Part shown: positions 19,622-29,199 of the stretch, piece after piece
Layout: the number at the start of each line of letters is the position of its first letter
Position numbering within the stretch: the stretch's first letter is position 1
Source: Qaidamihabitans albus
GTDB taxonomy: Bacteria; Actinomycetota; Actinomycetes; Mycobacteriales; Pseudonocardiaceae
Direction: 5' to 3'
Length of the DNA stretch: 64,000 nucleotides
Assembly: GCF_016464705.1 (NCBI RefSeq)
Contig: NZ_JAEHOB010000001.1
Span: 186,001-250,000 of the forward strand
Translations under genes and position numbers: made by a program
Notes under the pieces: generated by a model
Databases searched by the model: none
What the model saw: the letters and a program-made list of their open reading frames with translations, nothing else
Told to the model about the DNA's origin: nothing

Positions 19622-20070
19622 TGCTCGGCTCCGGCATTCCTGGTGGTCTGCCGCACGGCACCGACGAGGACACGCCGGTGTTCGTCATCTCGGTGGCCGC
19701 GCAGCTTTCCGGGCTGCACGCCCAGACGCTGCGGTCCTACGACCGGCTCGGGCTCGTCTCTCCCGGCCGGACGCCGGGTGGCGGGCGGCGCTACTCCGTG
19801 CGGGACATCGCGCTGCTGAAAGAGGTGCAGCGGCTGTCCCAGGAGGCGGGGGTCAACCTCGCCGGGATCAAGCGGATCATCGAGCTGGAGAACCAGGTCG
19901 AGGCGTTGCAGCACCGGGTCTCGGAGCTGACGGAGGAGCTGGCGTCGGCTTATGCGGCCGCCGAGCAGGCCGCCGCCGCCGTGCACGCCTCGTACCGCAA
20001 GGACCTGGTTCCGGTGCGGCAGCGCGGGGCCCTGGTCGTGTGGCGGCCGAAGCCGCGCCGCCCCCGGTGA
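19618..20070 (+). CDS. hspR: Heat-shock repressor HspR (MerR family)
   Basis: 150 residues. MerR-type winged helix at about 18-85 ([40 protein letters not shown]) followed by a coiled coil ([22 protein letters not shown]). The HPF-like redox or DnaK-sensing tail is basic. HspR represses dnaK and clpB operons by binding HAIR. Three such sites are present in the window (15683, 15739, 24530). Known feedback is through DnaK acting as co-repressor. Confidence 0.95.
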   Translation: MMLGSGIPGGLPHGTDEDTPVFVISVAAQLSGLHAQTLRSYDRLGLVSPGRTPGGGRRYSVRDIALLKEVQRLSQEAGVNLAGIKRIIELENQVEALQHRVSELTEELASAYAAAEQAAAAVHASYRKDLVPVRQRGALVVWRPKPRRPR

Positions 20071-20076
20071 GTGCCC

Positions 20077-20121
20077 CCAATGCGGCGTTGGTTGCGTCCA
20101 GCGCACCCGGTGCCGCATTGG
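20077..20121. terminator. Imperfect hairpin after hspR, CCAATGCGGC family
   Basis: Outer arms CCAATGCGGC/GCCGCATTGG are perfect; an inner 10-bp stretch pairs only partly. It lies between convergent hspR (stop 20070) and the dienelactone hydrolase (stop 20140). The outer arm shares CCCCRATGYGGC with the hairpin after fba (53861), suggesting a second repeat family. Confidence 0.6.
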
Positions 20122-20139
20122 TGACGTGCGGGCGGGCCG

Positions 20140-20847
20140 CTAGCCGCCGAGGTGCTCGGCGAAGAACGCCAGCACCCGCCGCCACGCGTCCTCGCTCGAC
20201 TCGTGGTGGTAGCCGAATCCGGCCACCTTCGCGAGCACGTTGAACGGCCCCAGCGGAAGCTCGTTGGCGAAGCTGTGCCCGGCGTCCGGGTATTCCTTGA
20301 CGTCGTGCGGCACTCCCCGCTCGGTCAGCTCCGTTTCGAGCTTCGCCGCGGCACCCTTCAGCGTGGGATCGCGGCGGCCGAAGCTGGCCACGATCGGGCA
20401 GGCGCCGTCCAGCATCGAGAAGTCCTTCGGCAACTGGCCGTAGTAGGGCGCCGAGGCATCGAACTCCCGGCTCGCGGCGACGAGCGCGAAGCCACCGCCA
20501 AGGCAGAAGCCGACCACGCCGATCCTGCCGGTGCAGTCGTCGCGGTCGGCCAGCAGCCGCCGCGCGGCGTCGAGGTCGTCGAAGGCGCGTCCGCGGCCCG
20601 CCCCGAGCTCGCTGAACACCGCCTTGGTGCACTTCACCCGCCCGCCCCGTGAGTACAGGTCCGGGCTGAGCGTGAGGAACCCGGCGGTAGCGAACCGGTC
20701 GGTGATCCGGCGCGTGTCCCGGGTCATGCCGAAGGCGTCGTGCACCACGACCACGCCCGGCCACGGTGCCGGACCGGCGATCTCCGGCTGGGGCGTGGCG
20801 ATGTAGCCGCCGATCGTCCCGTCGGCGACGGGTATCGAGGTTTCCAT
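20140..20847 (-). CDS. Dienelactone hydrolase family protein
   Basis: 235 residues, alpha/beta hydrolase. The nucleophile is Cys in GFCLGGG (about residue 117), the acid an Asp in the FGRRDPT segment, and the His in DAGHSF. Early motifs WPGVVVVHDAFGMT and LTLSPDLYSRGG match the family. It hydrolyses dienelactones or other esters/lactones; the true substrate is unknown. It converges on the dnaK-hspR operon and appears to be a single gene. Confidence 0.9.
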   Translation of the reverse strand: METSIPVADGTIGGYIATPQPEIAGPAPWPGVVVVHDAFGMTRDTRRITDRFATAGFLTLSPDLYSRGGRVKCTKAVFSELGAGRGRAFDDLDAARRLLADRDDCTGRIGVVGFCLGGGFALVAASREFDASAPYYGQLPKDFSMLDGACPIVASFGRRDPTLKGAAAKLETELTERGVPHDVKEYPDAGHSFANELPLGPFNVLAKVAGFGYHHESSEDAWRRVLAFFAEHLGG

Positions 20848-20887
20848 CGGTTGATGCTATTGGGGCGGCGTTGTGCCTGGTCACCTC

Positions 20888-20931
20888 TCGTGAGTGTTTG
20901 GCCGAGTTAGAACTCGGTTCTTCACTCACGA
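20888..20931. repeat. Dispersed 3'-end palindrome, copy 3 (most diverged)
   Basis: TCGTGAGTG ends and CCGAGTT-AG-AACTCGG core are kept, but five of 21 arm positions are unpaired in the variable zone. It lies 107 bp past the flavohemoglobin stop, upstream of the dienelactone hydrolase start. Confidence 0.85.
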
Positions 20932-21038
20932 CCGCGGGCGCCTCAGTCGGTGTTGTTGGGCGGCGCTCCGCAGGCTCCGCGCCGCGTGTTTCTCCCTCGG
21001 CGGGTGGCTCATCGCCCTGGTCGCCCACCGTCCCCGCC

Positions 21039-22214
21039 TCAGTCGATTGTGAAAGGGTCGTAGCGCACCTGATCCAGCGCCGTCCCCGCGACCAGCATCC
21101 GCGACACCGTGGCCCGGATCATCGCGGGCGAACCGGACACCAGCACGTCGTGGCCTGGCCACGCGCCCCGCCGGGTGACGGCGTCGGCCAGCGTTCCCTG
21201 CTCACATCCCGGCAGCCCCTCGCCGCGCTCGACCACCGGCGACACCGAAAGCCACGGGTTCGTCGAAGCGAGCGCGCGCAGTTGCTCAAGGGCGTAGAGG
21301 TCCTCCCTGGTGGGGCCGCCGTAGAAGAGATGCACCTTGGGGTTCTCGCCCCACTTCCCCAGGTCGTCGAGGATCGCCTGCAACGGCGCGATTCCCGTGC
21401 CGCCGGCGACCATGAGCACGTCCCGGCCTGCCGCCCGGTCGACCGCGAGCCTGCCGAGCGGCGGCCCGATCCGCCACGTGTCGCCGCTCTGCGTGTGGCT
21501 CACGATCGCGCGGGACACCCAGCCGCCCTCCACGGCGCGTACGTGGAACTCGAGCGAACCGTCCTCCCGTGGCGCGTTCGCCGGCGACAGGTAGCGCCAC
21601 AGCCGCGGCCGCTGCGGTACCTCGATGCTCATGTACTGGCCGGGCCGGTACGGGATCTGCTGCTCGGGCTCGACCCGGATCAGGGCGAGGTCCCAGCTCA
21701 GCCTGCGGTGCTCGGCGACGGTGGCGTACCAGCACGGCGGGCACTCGTCGGCTGCCGCCGCCTCCTGCATGGCCCGCGCGATGATCGTGTACGCCTCCGC
21801 CCACGCGCGCTCCACCTGCGGTGTCCACGAGTCGCCGAGGTGGCGTTTCAGCGCCGCGAGCAGGGAGGTGCCCACAGCCTCGTAGTGCCGGGGCAGCACG
21901 CCGAACTTGCGGTGATCACGGCCGAGCTGGCGCAGGAACGGCACGAGGTCGTCCGGCCGGTCGACCATCTGGACGATGTGCACGAGCGCGCGCACGAGGC
22001 GCCCACGCTGCACCTCCATGTTGATCGGGAAGAAGTCGCGTGTGGCGGGCGCGAGCGTGAACAACATGCCGTAGAAGAACTGGGAGATCTCCGGCGTGTA
22101 CGGCTCGGCCTGACGCCAGGTGTCCCGGATCAGGCGCACCATCGCGGCTACAGCGGGTGGCGCCTCGCGGGGCGGAGCCGACCGGGGAACCGGGCTGATC
22201 GCGTCTGCGGTCAT
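21039..22214 (-). CDS. Flavohemoglobin-like protein (globin plus FAD/NAD reductase)
   Basis: 391 residues from ATG 22214; a GTG at 22250 would add 12. The globin domain spans about 20-155: FFYGMLFTLAPATRDFF (B helix Tyr) and LGRDHRKFGVLPRHYEAVG with the proximal His. The reductase half has the FAD segment LWRYLSPAN in place of the usual RQYS motif and the nucleotide-binding VAGGTGIAPLQAIL. Classical members are NO dioxygenases. The altered FAD motif and the position beside clpB recall M. tuberculosis Rv0385, a divergent type II flavohemoglobin with different chemistry. The substrate is therefore uncertain. Confidence 0.85.
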   Translation of the reverse strand: MTADAISPVPRSAPPREAPPAVAAMVRLIRDTWRQAEPYTPEISQFFYGMLFTLAPATRDFFPINMEVQRGRLVRALVHIVQMVDRPDDLVPFLRQLGRDHRKFGVLPRHYEAVGTSLLAALKRHLGDSWTPQVERAWAEAYTIIARAMQEAAAADECPPCWYATVAEHRRLSWDLALIRVEPEQQIPYRPGQYMSIEVPQRPRLWRYLSPANAPREDGSLEFHVRAVEGGWVSRAIVSHTQSGDTWRIGPPLGRLAVDRAAGRDVLMVAGGTGIAPLQAILDDLGKWGENPKVHLFYGGPTREDLYALEQLRALASTNPWLSVSPVVERGEGLPGCEQGTLADAVTRRGAWPGHDVLVSGSPAMIRATVSRMLVAGTALDQVRYDPFTID

Positions 22215-22492
22215 GGCTGCTACCCGAAGCTGTCCGAAGCTGCGGCGCACCGGACGGACCGTGTACGCCGTGTGACGAAGAGCGGCCCGCGATTATTCAC
22301 GAACGGGTGACAGCGTTAGCTCGAACGGACGTAGCAGGTCAGTGACCCACGCTGACTCCGAAGACTTCATGAATATTCCACCTTTCCGGCCAAGCGCTCT
22401 GTCCACACTAGGTTCCAGCGCGCCCGGACGGTAGGCACTGCGAAGCTTGTCCCTCTCGGGTTGCTCCGGATGGGTGGAATATCGGGCGGTTT

Positions 22493-22508
22493 AGTGGGCT
22501 AACTCACG
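22493..22508. promoter_or_regulatory. CRP-like half-conserved site
   Basis: AGTGGGCTAACTCACG fits the actinobacterial CRP/GlxR consensus TGTGANNTANNTCACA except at positions 1, 5 and 16. It is about 280 bp upstream of the flavohemoglobin start, far for direct control. Confidence 0.3.
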
Positions 22509-22563
22509 TCAGTCCCGGCATTAATTTGCGTTACGCAAGTAACTTAATGTCACCGGCCCCGGA

Positions 22564-22618
22564 TGCCATGAAAGGCTCGTTACTGGCGAAAAGTGCCAGT
22601 AACGAGCCTTTCATGGCA
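22564..22618. terminator. 24-bp perfect hairpin after the AGCS symporter
   Basis: Two perfect 24-bp arms (outer TGCCATGAAAGG, inner CTCGTTACTGGC) flank a 7-base loop GAAAAGT, 21 bp past the symporter stop. The inner arm motif differs from the palindrome family seen elsewhere. Very stable RNA hairpin, likely terminator. Confidence 0.75.
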
Positions 22619-22638
22619 GTACTGCGGACGCGGAGGCG

Positions 22639-24231
22639 TCAGCTCTTGATCTTGTCCGTCCGCTCGACCTCGCCGGTGCGGATCTTGTTCTTGAAGTCCT
22701 TGACCTCACGCTTGACCACCGGCACGAGGATGTAGAGGCCGATGATGTTGAACAGCGCGAGCAGGAACAGCACCGCGTCGGCGAAGTCCAGCACGCTGCC
22801 GAGCGTGAGGACGGAACCGGCGACGATGAACGCGCAGAAGATCACTTGGTACACGCGCTCGCTGGTCGCCGTCTTGCCGAACAGGTACGTCCACGCCTTC
22901 TGCCCGTAGTAGCCCCACGTGATCATCGTGGAGAGCGCGAACAGCGCCACCGCGACGGTCAGCACGTACGGGAACCACGGCAGCACCGTGGCGAACGACT
23001 CCGAGGTCACCGTCACGCCGTCCGGGGTCTCGCCGCCTGCGAATACCGTGGCCTTGGCGTCGGTCCAGAACTGTGTCTTGGCGATGACGATCGTCAGCGC
23101 GGTCATCGTGCAGACGACCACCGTGTCGATGAACGGCTCGAGCAGTGCGACGTAGCCCTCGGTGACGGGGTTCTTGGTCCGCACGGCGGAGTGCGCGATC
23201 GGGGCCGAACCGAGGCCCGCCTCGTTGGAGAACGCCGCCCGCTGGAAACCGACGATCAGGGCGCCGATGGCACCACCGGTCACGCCCTCCGGAGTGAACG
23301 CGCCCGAGAAGATCTCGCCGATAGCGGCGGGGACGTCGGTGATGTTCACCAGGATGACGATGAGGCAGGCGGCGATGTAGATGACGGCCATCGACGGGAC
23401 AAGGCGGCTGGTCACCGCGCCGATCGACTTGATGCCACCGATGATCACCGCGCCGACGACGACGGCGAGGATGACGCCGAAGACGAAGGCGGCGCCGTCG
23501 CTGCCGAGGAAGCCGTTGTCGCCACCGGTGACGTCACGCAGCTGGGCGAAGGTCTGGTTCGCCTGGAACATGTTGCCACCGGCGAGGGCGAAGAACAGCA
23601 GCATGATCGCCGCGCCCGCGGCGAGCACCCGGCCGAGTCCCACGCCGAGACCGCCCTTGATCCGCTCGGCGAGGCCCTTGCGCAGATAGTGCATCGGGCC
23701 GCCGGAGACGGTGCCGTCCTCATGTGTCTCGCGGTACTTCACGCCGAGTGTGCACTCGACGAACTTCGTGCACATGCCGAGCAGGCCGGCGAGGATCATC
23801 CAGAATGTCGCGCCCGCGCCACCGATGGTGACGGCGACACCGACACCGGCGATATTGCCGAGTCCGACCGTGCCGGACACGGCGGAACTCAGCGCCTGGA
23901 AATGGCTGATCTCGCCCGGTTCGTCCTTCTTGGTGTATTTACCGCGGACGATCTGTGTCGCGAGCTTGAAGTTACGGAACTGAACGAAGCCGAAGTACAC
24001 CGTGAAGACGGTCGCCGCGAGGACCAGCCAGGCGACGATCCACGGGAACGACACGGTGCCGATCGTGATCTCGGCGAAGACGAAGGCCGACAACCCGTCC
24101 GAGATCGGGTCGAAGATATTGTTGATCCATTCCTCGATGGAGGCGAGGGTGCCCCCCTCCGCAGCGAGAACATGCGTGGCCGGGTCCGGCGGCCCGCTCG
24201 TGGCTGACAAGCCGGTGCTGATGACAGACAT
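22639..24231 (-). CDS. AGCS-family sodium:alanine/glycine symporter
   Basis: 530 residues with about ten or more membrane helices. Signature stretches are SSAVSGTVGLGNIAGVGVAV near the start, SGGPMHYLRKGL, FSNEAGLGSAPIAHSA and the C-terminal FALSTMITWGYYGQKAW, all diagnostic of AlsT/AGCS carriers. It imports alanine or glycine with Na+. A perfect CRP consensus site lies 74-89 bp upstream of the ATG. Confidence 0.95.
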   Translation of the reverse strand: MSVISTGLSATSGPPDPATHVLAAEGGTLASIEEWINNIFDPISDGLSAFVFAEITIGTVSFPWIVAWLVLAATVFTVYFGFVQFRNFKLATQIVRGKYTKKDEPGEISHFQALSSAVSGTVGLGNIAGVGVAVTIGGAGATFWMILAGLLGMCTKFVECTLGVKYRETHEDGTVSGGPMHYLRKGLAERIKGGLGVGLGRVLAAGAAIMLLFFALAGGNMFQANQTFAQLRDVTGGDNGFLGSDGAAFVFGVILAVVVGAVIIGGIKSIGAVTSRLVPSMAVIYIAACLIVILVNITDVPAAIGEIFSGAFTPEGVTGGAIGALIVGFQRAAFSNEAGLGSAPIAHSAVRTKNPVTEGYVALLEPFIDTVVVCTMTALTIVIAKTQFWTDAKATVFAGGETPDGVTVTSESFATVLPWFPYVLTVAVALFALSTMITWGYYGQKAWTYLFGKTATSERVYQVIFCAFIVAGSVLTLGSVLDFADAVLFLLALFNIIGLYILVPVVKREVKDFKNKIRTGEVERTDKIKS

Positions 24232-24304
24232 GGTCCGGTATCTGACCCTAAGACCAAACGGATGACAAGAGGCGACCGCGATTTGTTGCCCGTTGTTACA
24301 TTGA

Positions 24305-24320
24305 TGTGAGCTGAGTCACA
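24305..24320. promoter_or_regulatory. Consensus CRP/Cmr-type operator upstream of AGCS symporter
   Basis: TGTGAGCTGAGTCACA is an exact TGTGA-N6-TCACA palindrome. On the minus strand a TTGTGA/TAACAA hexamer pair with 17-bp spacing overlaps it, so the site covers a possible symporter -35. Activation or repression cannot be decided. Confidence 0.6.
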
Positions 24321-24529
24321 AAGATTGACACCTTGATCCGCTGTCCGATCACTGCGGAAATGCCTCCGACGAGGCCGGAGTGAGCCGTCCTGTCGCCGTC
24401 GTACTCCTGTACATGACGCCATCGCGGAGCGTCTCCGCGCCGCTTACGGAGACCGTGCCGAGGCGGCTGGCGACGGGGCGGCGCGGTCCGCGTGGAGCCG
24501 GGTCGGTGCCCGAGAGTGGGTCCACCATA

Positions 24530-24550
24530 CTTGAGCGGAACACACTCAAC
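24530..24550. promoter_or_regulatory. HAIR element (HspR site) of clpB
   Basis: CTTGAGC-N7-ACTCAAC, two mismatches from the canonical HAIR and with the right 7-bp spacer, 76 bp before the clpB start. Places clpB in the same HspR regulon as dnaK. Confidence 0.85.
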
Positions 24551-24626
24551 TTTCCTGACGTTATGCATGGCGACAGCCTCTGCGAGAGGCTTGCTCGGAG
24601 AGCTTTGACAACACAGAGGTGAGGGG

Positions 24627-27230
24627 ATGGACGCTTTCAACCCGACCACGAAGACGCAGCAGGCGATCTCGTCGGCGGCGCAGGCCGCCACCATGGCCGG
24701 CAATCCGAACATCTCACCGGCCCACCTGCTCGGTGCGCTGCTCGCTCAGGGTGACGGTCTCGCCGCGCCGCTGCTGACCGCGGTCGGTGCCGATCCGGAA
24801 CAGGTCCACAAGGAGCTGGAACCCATCGTCTCGGGGCTGCCCTCGGCCACCGGCGCGACCGTCTCCGCGCCGCAGTTCGACACGCATGCGGTCAAGTCGC
24901 TGACCCACGCGCAGAAGCTCGCCACCGAGCTCGGTGACGAGTACGTCTCGACCGAGCACGTCCTGGTCGGCGTCGCTGCCGAGGGCGGTCCGGTCGCGGA
25001 CCTGCTCAAGCGGCACGGGGCCACGCCGGACGCGCTGCGCGAGGCGTTCACCAAGGTGCGGGGCTCGGCGAGGGTCACCAACCCCGACCCCGAGGGCACC
25101 TACCAGGCGCTCGAGAAGTACGGCCTCGACCTCACCGCCCAGGCACGGTCCGGCTCGCTCGATCCGGTCATCGGCCGCGACACGGAGATCCGCCGGGTCG
25201 TGCAGGTGCTCTCCCGGCGCACCAAGAACAACCCGGTGCTCATCGGCGAGCCCGGCGTCGGCAAGACCGCGATCGTCGAGGGACTGGCCCAGCGCATCGT
25301 CGCCGGCGACGTGCCGGAGTCGCTGCGGGGCAAGCGGGTCGTCGCGCTGGACCTCGGCTCGATGGTGGCCGGGGCGAAGTACCGCGGCGAGTTCGAGGAA
25401 CGCCTCAAGGCCGTGCTCAAGGAGATCAAGGACTCCGAGGGGCAGGTCGTGACGTTCATCGACGAGCTGCACACGATCGTCGGCGCCGGTGCGACCGGCG
25501 AGGGCGCCATGGACGCGGGCAACATGATCAAGCCGATGCTCGCCCGCGGCGAGCTCCGCATGGTCGGCGCGACCACGCTCGACGAGTACCGCCAGCACAT
25601 CGAGAAGGACGCCGCGCTGGAGCGGCGCTTCCAGCAGGTGCTCGTCGGCGAGCCGTCGGCCGAGGACACCATCGCCATCCTGCGCGGCCTCAAGGAACGC
25701 TACGAGGTGCACCACGGCGTCCGGATCACCGACGCCGCGCTGGTCGCCGCCGCGACCCTGTCGGATCGCTACATCACCGCGCGCTTCCTGCCGGACAAGG
25801 CCATCGACCTCGTCGACGAGGCGGCGTCCCGGTTGCGCATGGAGATCGACTCCCGGCCGGTCGAGATCGACGAGGTCGAGCGTGCCGTGCGCCGCATGGA
25901 GATCGAGGAGATGGCGCTGGCCAAGGAGGACGACGCGGCGTCGCGGGAACGGCTGAGCGCGCTGCGCGCCGAGCTCGCGGAGAAGCGTGAGGAGCTGTCC
26001 GGCCTCACGGCGCGCTGGCAGAACGAGAAGGGCTCGATCGAGCGGGTCCGCGAGCTCAAGGAGCAGCTGGAGCAGCTGCGCGGCGAGTCGGAGCGGGCCG
26101 AGCGCGACGGCGATCTCGGCCGGGCCGCGGAGCTGCGCTACGGCCGCATCCCGGTGCTCGAGAAGGAGCTCGCGGAGGCCACCGCGGCCAACGAGGCGAC
26201 CGAGTCCAAGGGCGAGGTGATGCTCAAGGAGGAGGTCGGCGCCGACGACGTGGCGGATGTGGTCAGCGCCTGGACCGGCATCCCCGCGGGCAGGCTGCTC
26301 GAGGGTGAGACCGGCAAGCTGCTCCGGATGGAGGAGGCACTGGCGAGCCGGGTCGTCGGCCAGTCCGACGCCGTGACCGTGGTGTCCGACGCGGTGCGCC
26401 GCAGCAGGGCCGGTGTCGCCGACCCCGACCGGCCGACGGGCTCGTTCCTGTTCCTCGGCCCCACCGGGGTGGGCAAGACCGAGCTCGCCAAGGCGCTCGC
26501 GGAGTTCCTCTTCGACGACGAGCGCGCGATCACGCGCATCGACATGAGCGAGTACAGCGAGAAGCACTCGGTGGCCAGGCTGGTCGGTGCGCCCCCCGGC
26601 TACGTCGGCTACGACCAGGGTGGCCAGCTCACCGAGTCGGTGCGGAGGCGGCCGTACTCGGTGGTACTGCTGGACGAGGTGGAGAAGGCGCACCCGGACG
26701 TGTTCGACGTGCTGTTGCAGGTGCTCGACGACGGCAGGCTGACCGACGGCCAGGGCCGCACGGTCGACTTCCGCAACACCATCCTGGTGCTCACCTCGAA
26801 CCTCGGTTCGCAGGCGATCGCGGACGCCGCGATGGACGAGCAGCAGCGCAAGGATGCCGTGCTCTCGGTGGTGCAGCGGCACTTCAAGCCGGAGTTCCTG
26901 AACCGGCTCGACGACGTCGTGGTGTTCCACTCGCTCGACACGGAGCAGCTCGCCTCCATTGTGGACATCCAGGTGAAGCGGATGGCACAGCGGCTGGCGC
27001 AGCGCAGGCTCACCCTCGAGGTGGCACCCGCGGCTCGCGAGTGGCTTGCGCTGAACGGGTTCGATCCCATCTACGGCGCGCGGCCGCTGCGCAGGCTGGT
27101 CCAGTCGGCGATCGGCGACCAGCTCGCCAAGCAGCTGCTGTCCGGCGAGATCCGCGACGGCGACACCGTGCACGTCGACGTGCCGGAGCTCGAGACGGGC
27201 AACGGGACGCTGGTCGTCCGCGCGGCGTAG
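24627..27230 (+). CDS. clpB: Disaggregase ClpB (Hsp104)
   Basis: 867 residues. Two N-terminal Clp repeats (about 1-145), AAA1 with Walker [10 protein letters not shown] and Walker [10 protein letters not shown], a coiled-coil middle domain (about 405-525, rich in Glu/Arg/Leu, e.g. [17 protein letters not shown]), AAA2 with [14 protein letters not shown] and the C-terminal domain. It works with DnaK to dissolve aggregates. A HAIR site upstream and the hairpin at 27261 bound the unit. Confidence 0.98.
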   Translation: MDAFNPTTKTQQAISSAAQAATMAGNPNISPAHLLGALLAQGDGLAAPLLTAVGADPEQVHKELEPIVSGLPSATGATVSAPQFDTHAVKSLTHAQKLATELGDEYVSTEHVLVGVAAEGGPVADLLKRHGATPDALREAFTKVRGSARVTNPDPEGTYQALEKYGLDLTAQARSGSLDPVIGRDTEIRRVVQVLSRRTKNNPVLIGEPGVGKTAIVEGLAQRIVAGDVPESLRGKRVVALDLGSMVAGAKYRGEFEERLKAVLKEIKDSEGQVVTFIDELHTIVGAGATGEGAMDAGNMIKPMLARGELRMVGATTLDEYRQHIEKDAALERRFQQVLVGEPSAEDTIAILRGLKERYEVHHGVRITDAALVAAATLSDRYITARFLPDKAIDLVDEAASRLRMEIDSRPVEIDEVERAVRRMEIEEMALAKEDDAASRERLSALRAELAEKREELSGLTARWQNEKGSIERVRELKEQLEQLRGESERAERDGDLGRAAELRYGRIPVLEKELAEATAANEATESKGEVMLKEEVGADDVADVVSAWTGIPAGRLLEGETGKLLRMEEALASRVVGQSDAVTVVSDAVRRSRAGVADPDRPTGSFLFLGPTGVGKTELAKALAEFLFDDERAITRIDMSEYSEKHSVARLVGAPPGYVGYDQGGQLTESVRRRPYSVVLLDEVEKAHPDVFDVLLQVLDDGRLTDGQGRTVDFRNTILVLTSNLGSQAIADAAMDEQQRKDAVLSVVQRHFKPEFLNRLDDVVVFHSLDTEQLASIVDIQVKRMAQRLAQRRLTLEVAPAAREWLALNGFDPIYGARPLRRLVQSAIGDQLAKQLLSGEIRDGDTVHVDVPELETGNGTLVVRAA

Positions 27231-27260
27231 GGGTCGTTTGCCCGAAACGGGTGGCGGCGA

Positions 27261-27292
27261 CACGGCCCGCTGATCTTGGTCAGCGGGCCGTG
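27261..27292. terminator. Hairpin terminator after clpB
   Basis: 13-bp perfect arms (CACGGCCCGCTGA and complement) around TCTTGG, 30 bp past the clpB stop. GGGG follows, with no U-tract. It ends just before the next gene's GTG at 27311. Confidence 0.75.
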
Positions 27293-27310
27293 GGGGATAC
27301 CCTGGTCGCC

Positions 27311-28024
27311 GTGGGTATTCCAGCGTGGATCTGGTTCGTCATCGCCGCCGTCGCCGCGGTGGCCGGGCTTGCCCTGCTCGCCGTCGATCGGGCCAGAGAG
27401 AGTTCGCGTAACCGCGAGCGCACCCGCTGGGCCGAACTGCGCGGATGGCAGTACGTCGAGGAGGACGAGGGCCTGCCCCGGCAGTGGTCGGGTGGCGCGA
27501 TCGGGTACTTCGGCGCGGAGACGGCCGTCAACGTCGTCGCCGGGTCGACCTTCACCTCCGACGGCCGCAGGCCCGTGTTCGTCTTCGACGTCGAGGCGGA
27601 CGGGCTGATCCCGGCGGTCATCGTCGCCGTACGGTGCAACCGGATCCATCCCGTGCTGCTCGAACTGTGGCTGGCCAGCGTGCCGTTCCAGCGTGCCGAG
27701 ATGCCGGAGCTGCTCGGCCCGGTCGGCCAGCGCTACGCCTTCGCCGACGACGTCACCGGTGCCCGCAACCTGATCACCCAGGAGCTCGTGGACGCCGCCG
27801 ACGCGCTGGGCGGCGACGTCGGCGTCGCGTGGCTGGAGAACGAGTGGGTGCTCGCCAGCGTCGCGCCGAACGCCGGGCCGTCACGGCTGGAGCGGCTGCT
27901 GCGCGACCTCGGGGAGATCGCCGACATCGTCGACCCGTTCGAGGAGTACGAGGGCGGCGACCAGGACTGGCAGCGGGAGCCGGAGGAGACCACCGAGGAG
28001 CGAGCCCGCCAGCAGGGCTTCTAG
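27311..28024 (+). CDS. Membrane-anchored conserved protein (Rv0383c-like)
   Basis: 237 residues from GTG 27311. One N-terminal membrane helix (IPAWIWFVIAAVAAVAGLALLAV) is followed by a soluble domain (RGWQYVEEDEGLP, YFGAETAVNVVAGSTF, NRIHPVLLELWLASVPFQRAEMPEL). The tail is acidic. Gene order clpB then this then pyrE matches mycobacterial Rv0384c-Rv0383c-Rv0382c. The function is unknown; the domain resembles a DUF3137-type module. Reading starts 18 bp past the clpB terminator hairpin. Confidence 0.75.
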   Translation: MGIPAWIWFVIAAVAAVAGLALLAVDRARESSRNRERTRWAELRGWQYVEEDEGLPRQWSGGAIGYFGAETAVNVVAGSTFTSDGRRPVFVFDVEADGLIPAVIVAVRCNRIHPVLLELWLASVPFQRAEMPELLGPVGQRYAFADDVTGARNLITQELVDAADALGGDVGVAWLENEWVLASVAPNAGPSRLERLLRDLGEIADIVDPFEEYEGGDQDWQREPEETTEERARQQGF

Positions 28025-28033
28025 CCGGACGCC

Positions 28034-28303
28034 CTACCGGTCCTGGAACCAGTCCAGCGTCCCGGACAGCGACGGCGGGTCGTCGGTGCCCGGTAGCTCG
28101 AGCGTCCCGGCGAACGAGCCGTGGTCGGCGTCCCGGCCGGTCAGCTCCAGGTACGTCACCGGGTAGCCGTTACGCCGTGAACCCTCGGCGTAGCCCTCCG
28201 CGTAGGCATCCGGGTGCGCGGCATTCTCGTCGCGGCCCTCGTGGTCTGTTGCCGCGATGAAGCCGCGAACGAACGCCTGGTACTCGATGGCACCGTTCTC
28301 CAT
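28034..28303 (-). CDS. Small hypothetical acidic protein
   Basis: 89 residues, Asp/Glu/Gly rich. The sequence FVRGFIAATDHEGRDENAAHP and AYAEGYAEGSRRNGYP shows no family I recognise. It converges on the Rv0383c-like gene with 9 bp between stops. Coding bias looks normal, so a real small gene is likely. Confidence 0.55.
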   Translation of the reverse strand: MENGAIEYQAFVRGFIAATDHEGRDENAAHPDAYAEGYAEGSRRNGYPVTYLELTGRDADHGSFAGTLELPGTDDPPSLSGTLDWFQDR

Positions 28304-28404
28304 CTGGAGCGCATCCTCGTCTGGGTGAGGCTCTCGTTACCCCTAATGGTTTTCCGGACCTTACTGTGTGTCGTTACGCGCGCGGAGCCGGGTAGGTTCG
28401 CACC

Positions 28405-29172
28405 ATGCCAGTCGCACTGATCACCGGATCGACCGCGGGCATCGGTGCCGCCTTCGCCAGCAGGCTCGCCGCGGAGGACCACGATCTCGTTCTCGTCGCC
28501 AGGGACGAAACCAGGCTCCAGGAGCAGGCGGCCGAGCTGGCGAAGGCGCACGGTGTCACCGCCGATGTCCTCGCCGCCGACCTGGCGACCACGGAGGGAC
28601 GGGCCGCCGTCGAGCGCCGCCTCACCGAGCAGCCGGTGGACCTGCTGGTGAACAACGCGGGCCTCGGGCTGGCGGGCGAGCTGTGGACGGCGCCGATGGA
28701 GGCGCTGCAACGGCAGCTCGACGTCAACGTGACCGCGGTGCTGCGACTCACCAGGGCGGCGCTGCCCGGCATGATGGAGCGCGGCAGCGGCGACGTGCTG
28801 AACGTGTCGAGCGTGGCCGGCTTCTTCTCCGGCCGCGGCTCCACCTACACCGCCAGCAAGAACTGGGTCACCTCGTTCTCCGACGGTGCCGCGTCCGCCT
28901 TGCGGGGCACCGGCGTGCGCGTGATGGCGCTGTGCCCCGGGTTCACCCGCACCGAGTTCCACGACCGCGCCGGTCTGGAGAAGAGCGGCCCGAAGGCGTT
29001 CTGGCTCAGCCCGGAGCGAGTGGTGGACGAGGCGCTGGCTGACCTGCGCCGCGGCAAGGTGATCTCGGTGCCGAGCCGCCGGTACAAGGTGGTGGCCACG
29101 GTCGGCCGGTTGCTGCCGCGCGCACTGGTGCGGCGGCTCGGCGCGCGGTTCGCGGGGCGAGACCGCACCTGA
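28405..29172 (+). CDS. Short-chain dehydrogenase/reductase
   Basis: 255 residues. Nucleotide motif [11 protein letters not shown] (TGxxxGIG form), NNAG at about 89-92, catalytic Ser ([11 protein letters not shown]) and Tyr-x3-Lys (YTASK). The C-terminal basic helix segment ([17 protein letters not shown]) resembles membrane-associated SDRs. Substrate unknown. Followed 27 bp later by pyrE. Confidence 0.92.
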   Translation: MPVALITGSTAGIGAAFASRLAAEDHDLVLVARDETRLQEQAAELAKAHGVTADVLAADLATTEGRAAVERRLTEQPVDLLVNNAGLGLAGELWTAPMEALQRQLDVNVTAVLRLTRAALPGMMERGSGDVLNVSSVAGFFSGRGSTYTASKNWVTSFSDGAASALRGTGVRVMALCPGFTRTEFHDRAGLEKSGPKAFWLSPERVVDEALADLRRGKVISVPSRRYKVVATVGRLLPRALVRRLGARFAGRDRT

Positions 29173-29199
29173 GCCGGGGCGGTGTGTAAGACTCGCGGC

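Larger units (their letters stand above)
22215..22638. other. 424-bp intergenic region upstream of flavohemoglobin, downstream of symporter
   Basis: No convincing gene. It is AT-richer than its surroundings. It holds the symporter terminator (22564-22618), a CRP-like site (22493-22508) and an A/T-rich symmetric patch at 22519-22549 with CATTAA/TTAATG outer arms and a 13-bp palindrome TTGCGT-T-ACGCAA at 22526-22538. The flavohemoglobin promoter should lie here on the minus strand but I cannot place it. Confidence 0.5.
24232..24626. other. 395-bp divergent region between symporter and clpB
   Basis: It carries a perfect CRP-type site (24305-24320) near the symporter and a HAIR site (24530-24550) near clpB. 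Between them (24330-24525) I see no supported gene; short frames there lack homology and ribosome sites. The clpB ribosome site is GAGGTGAGGGG just before 24627. Confidence 0.6.

Noticed and set aside
22490-22540. Resemblance of GCTAACTCAC and CATTAATTTGCGTT to the E. coli lac promoter region
   Set aside because: Two short partial matches in a natural AT-rich gap with the wrong spacing and no other vector sequence; read as coincidence and as a possible CRP-like site instead.
24380-24622. 80-residue frame upstream of clpB
   Set aside because: No homology, overlaps the HAIR control site, and composition is not coding-like.
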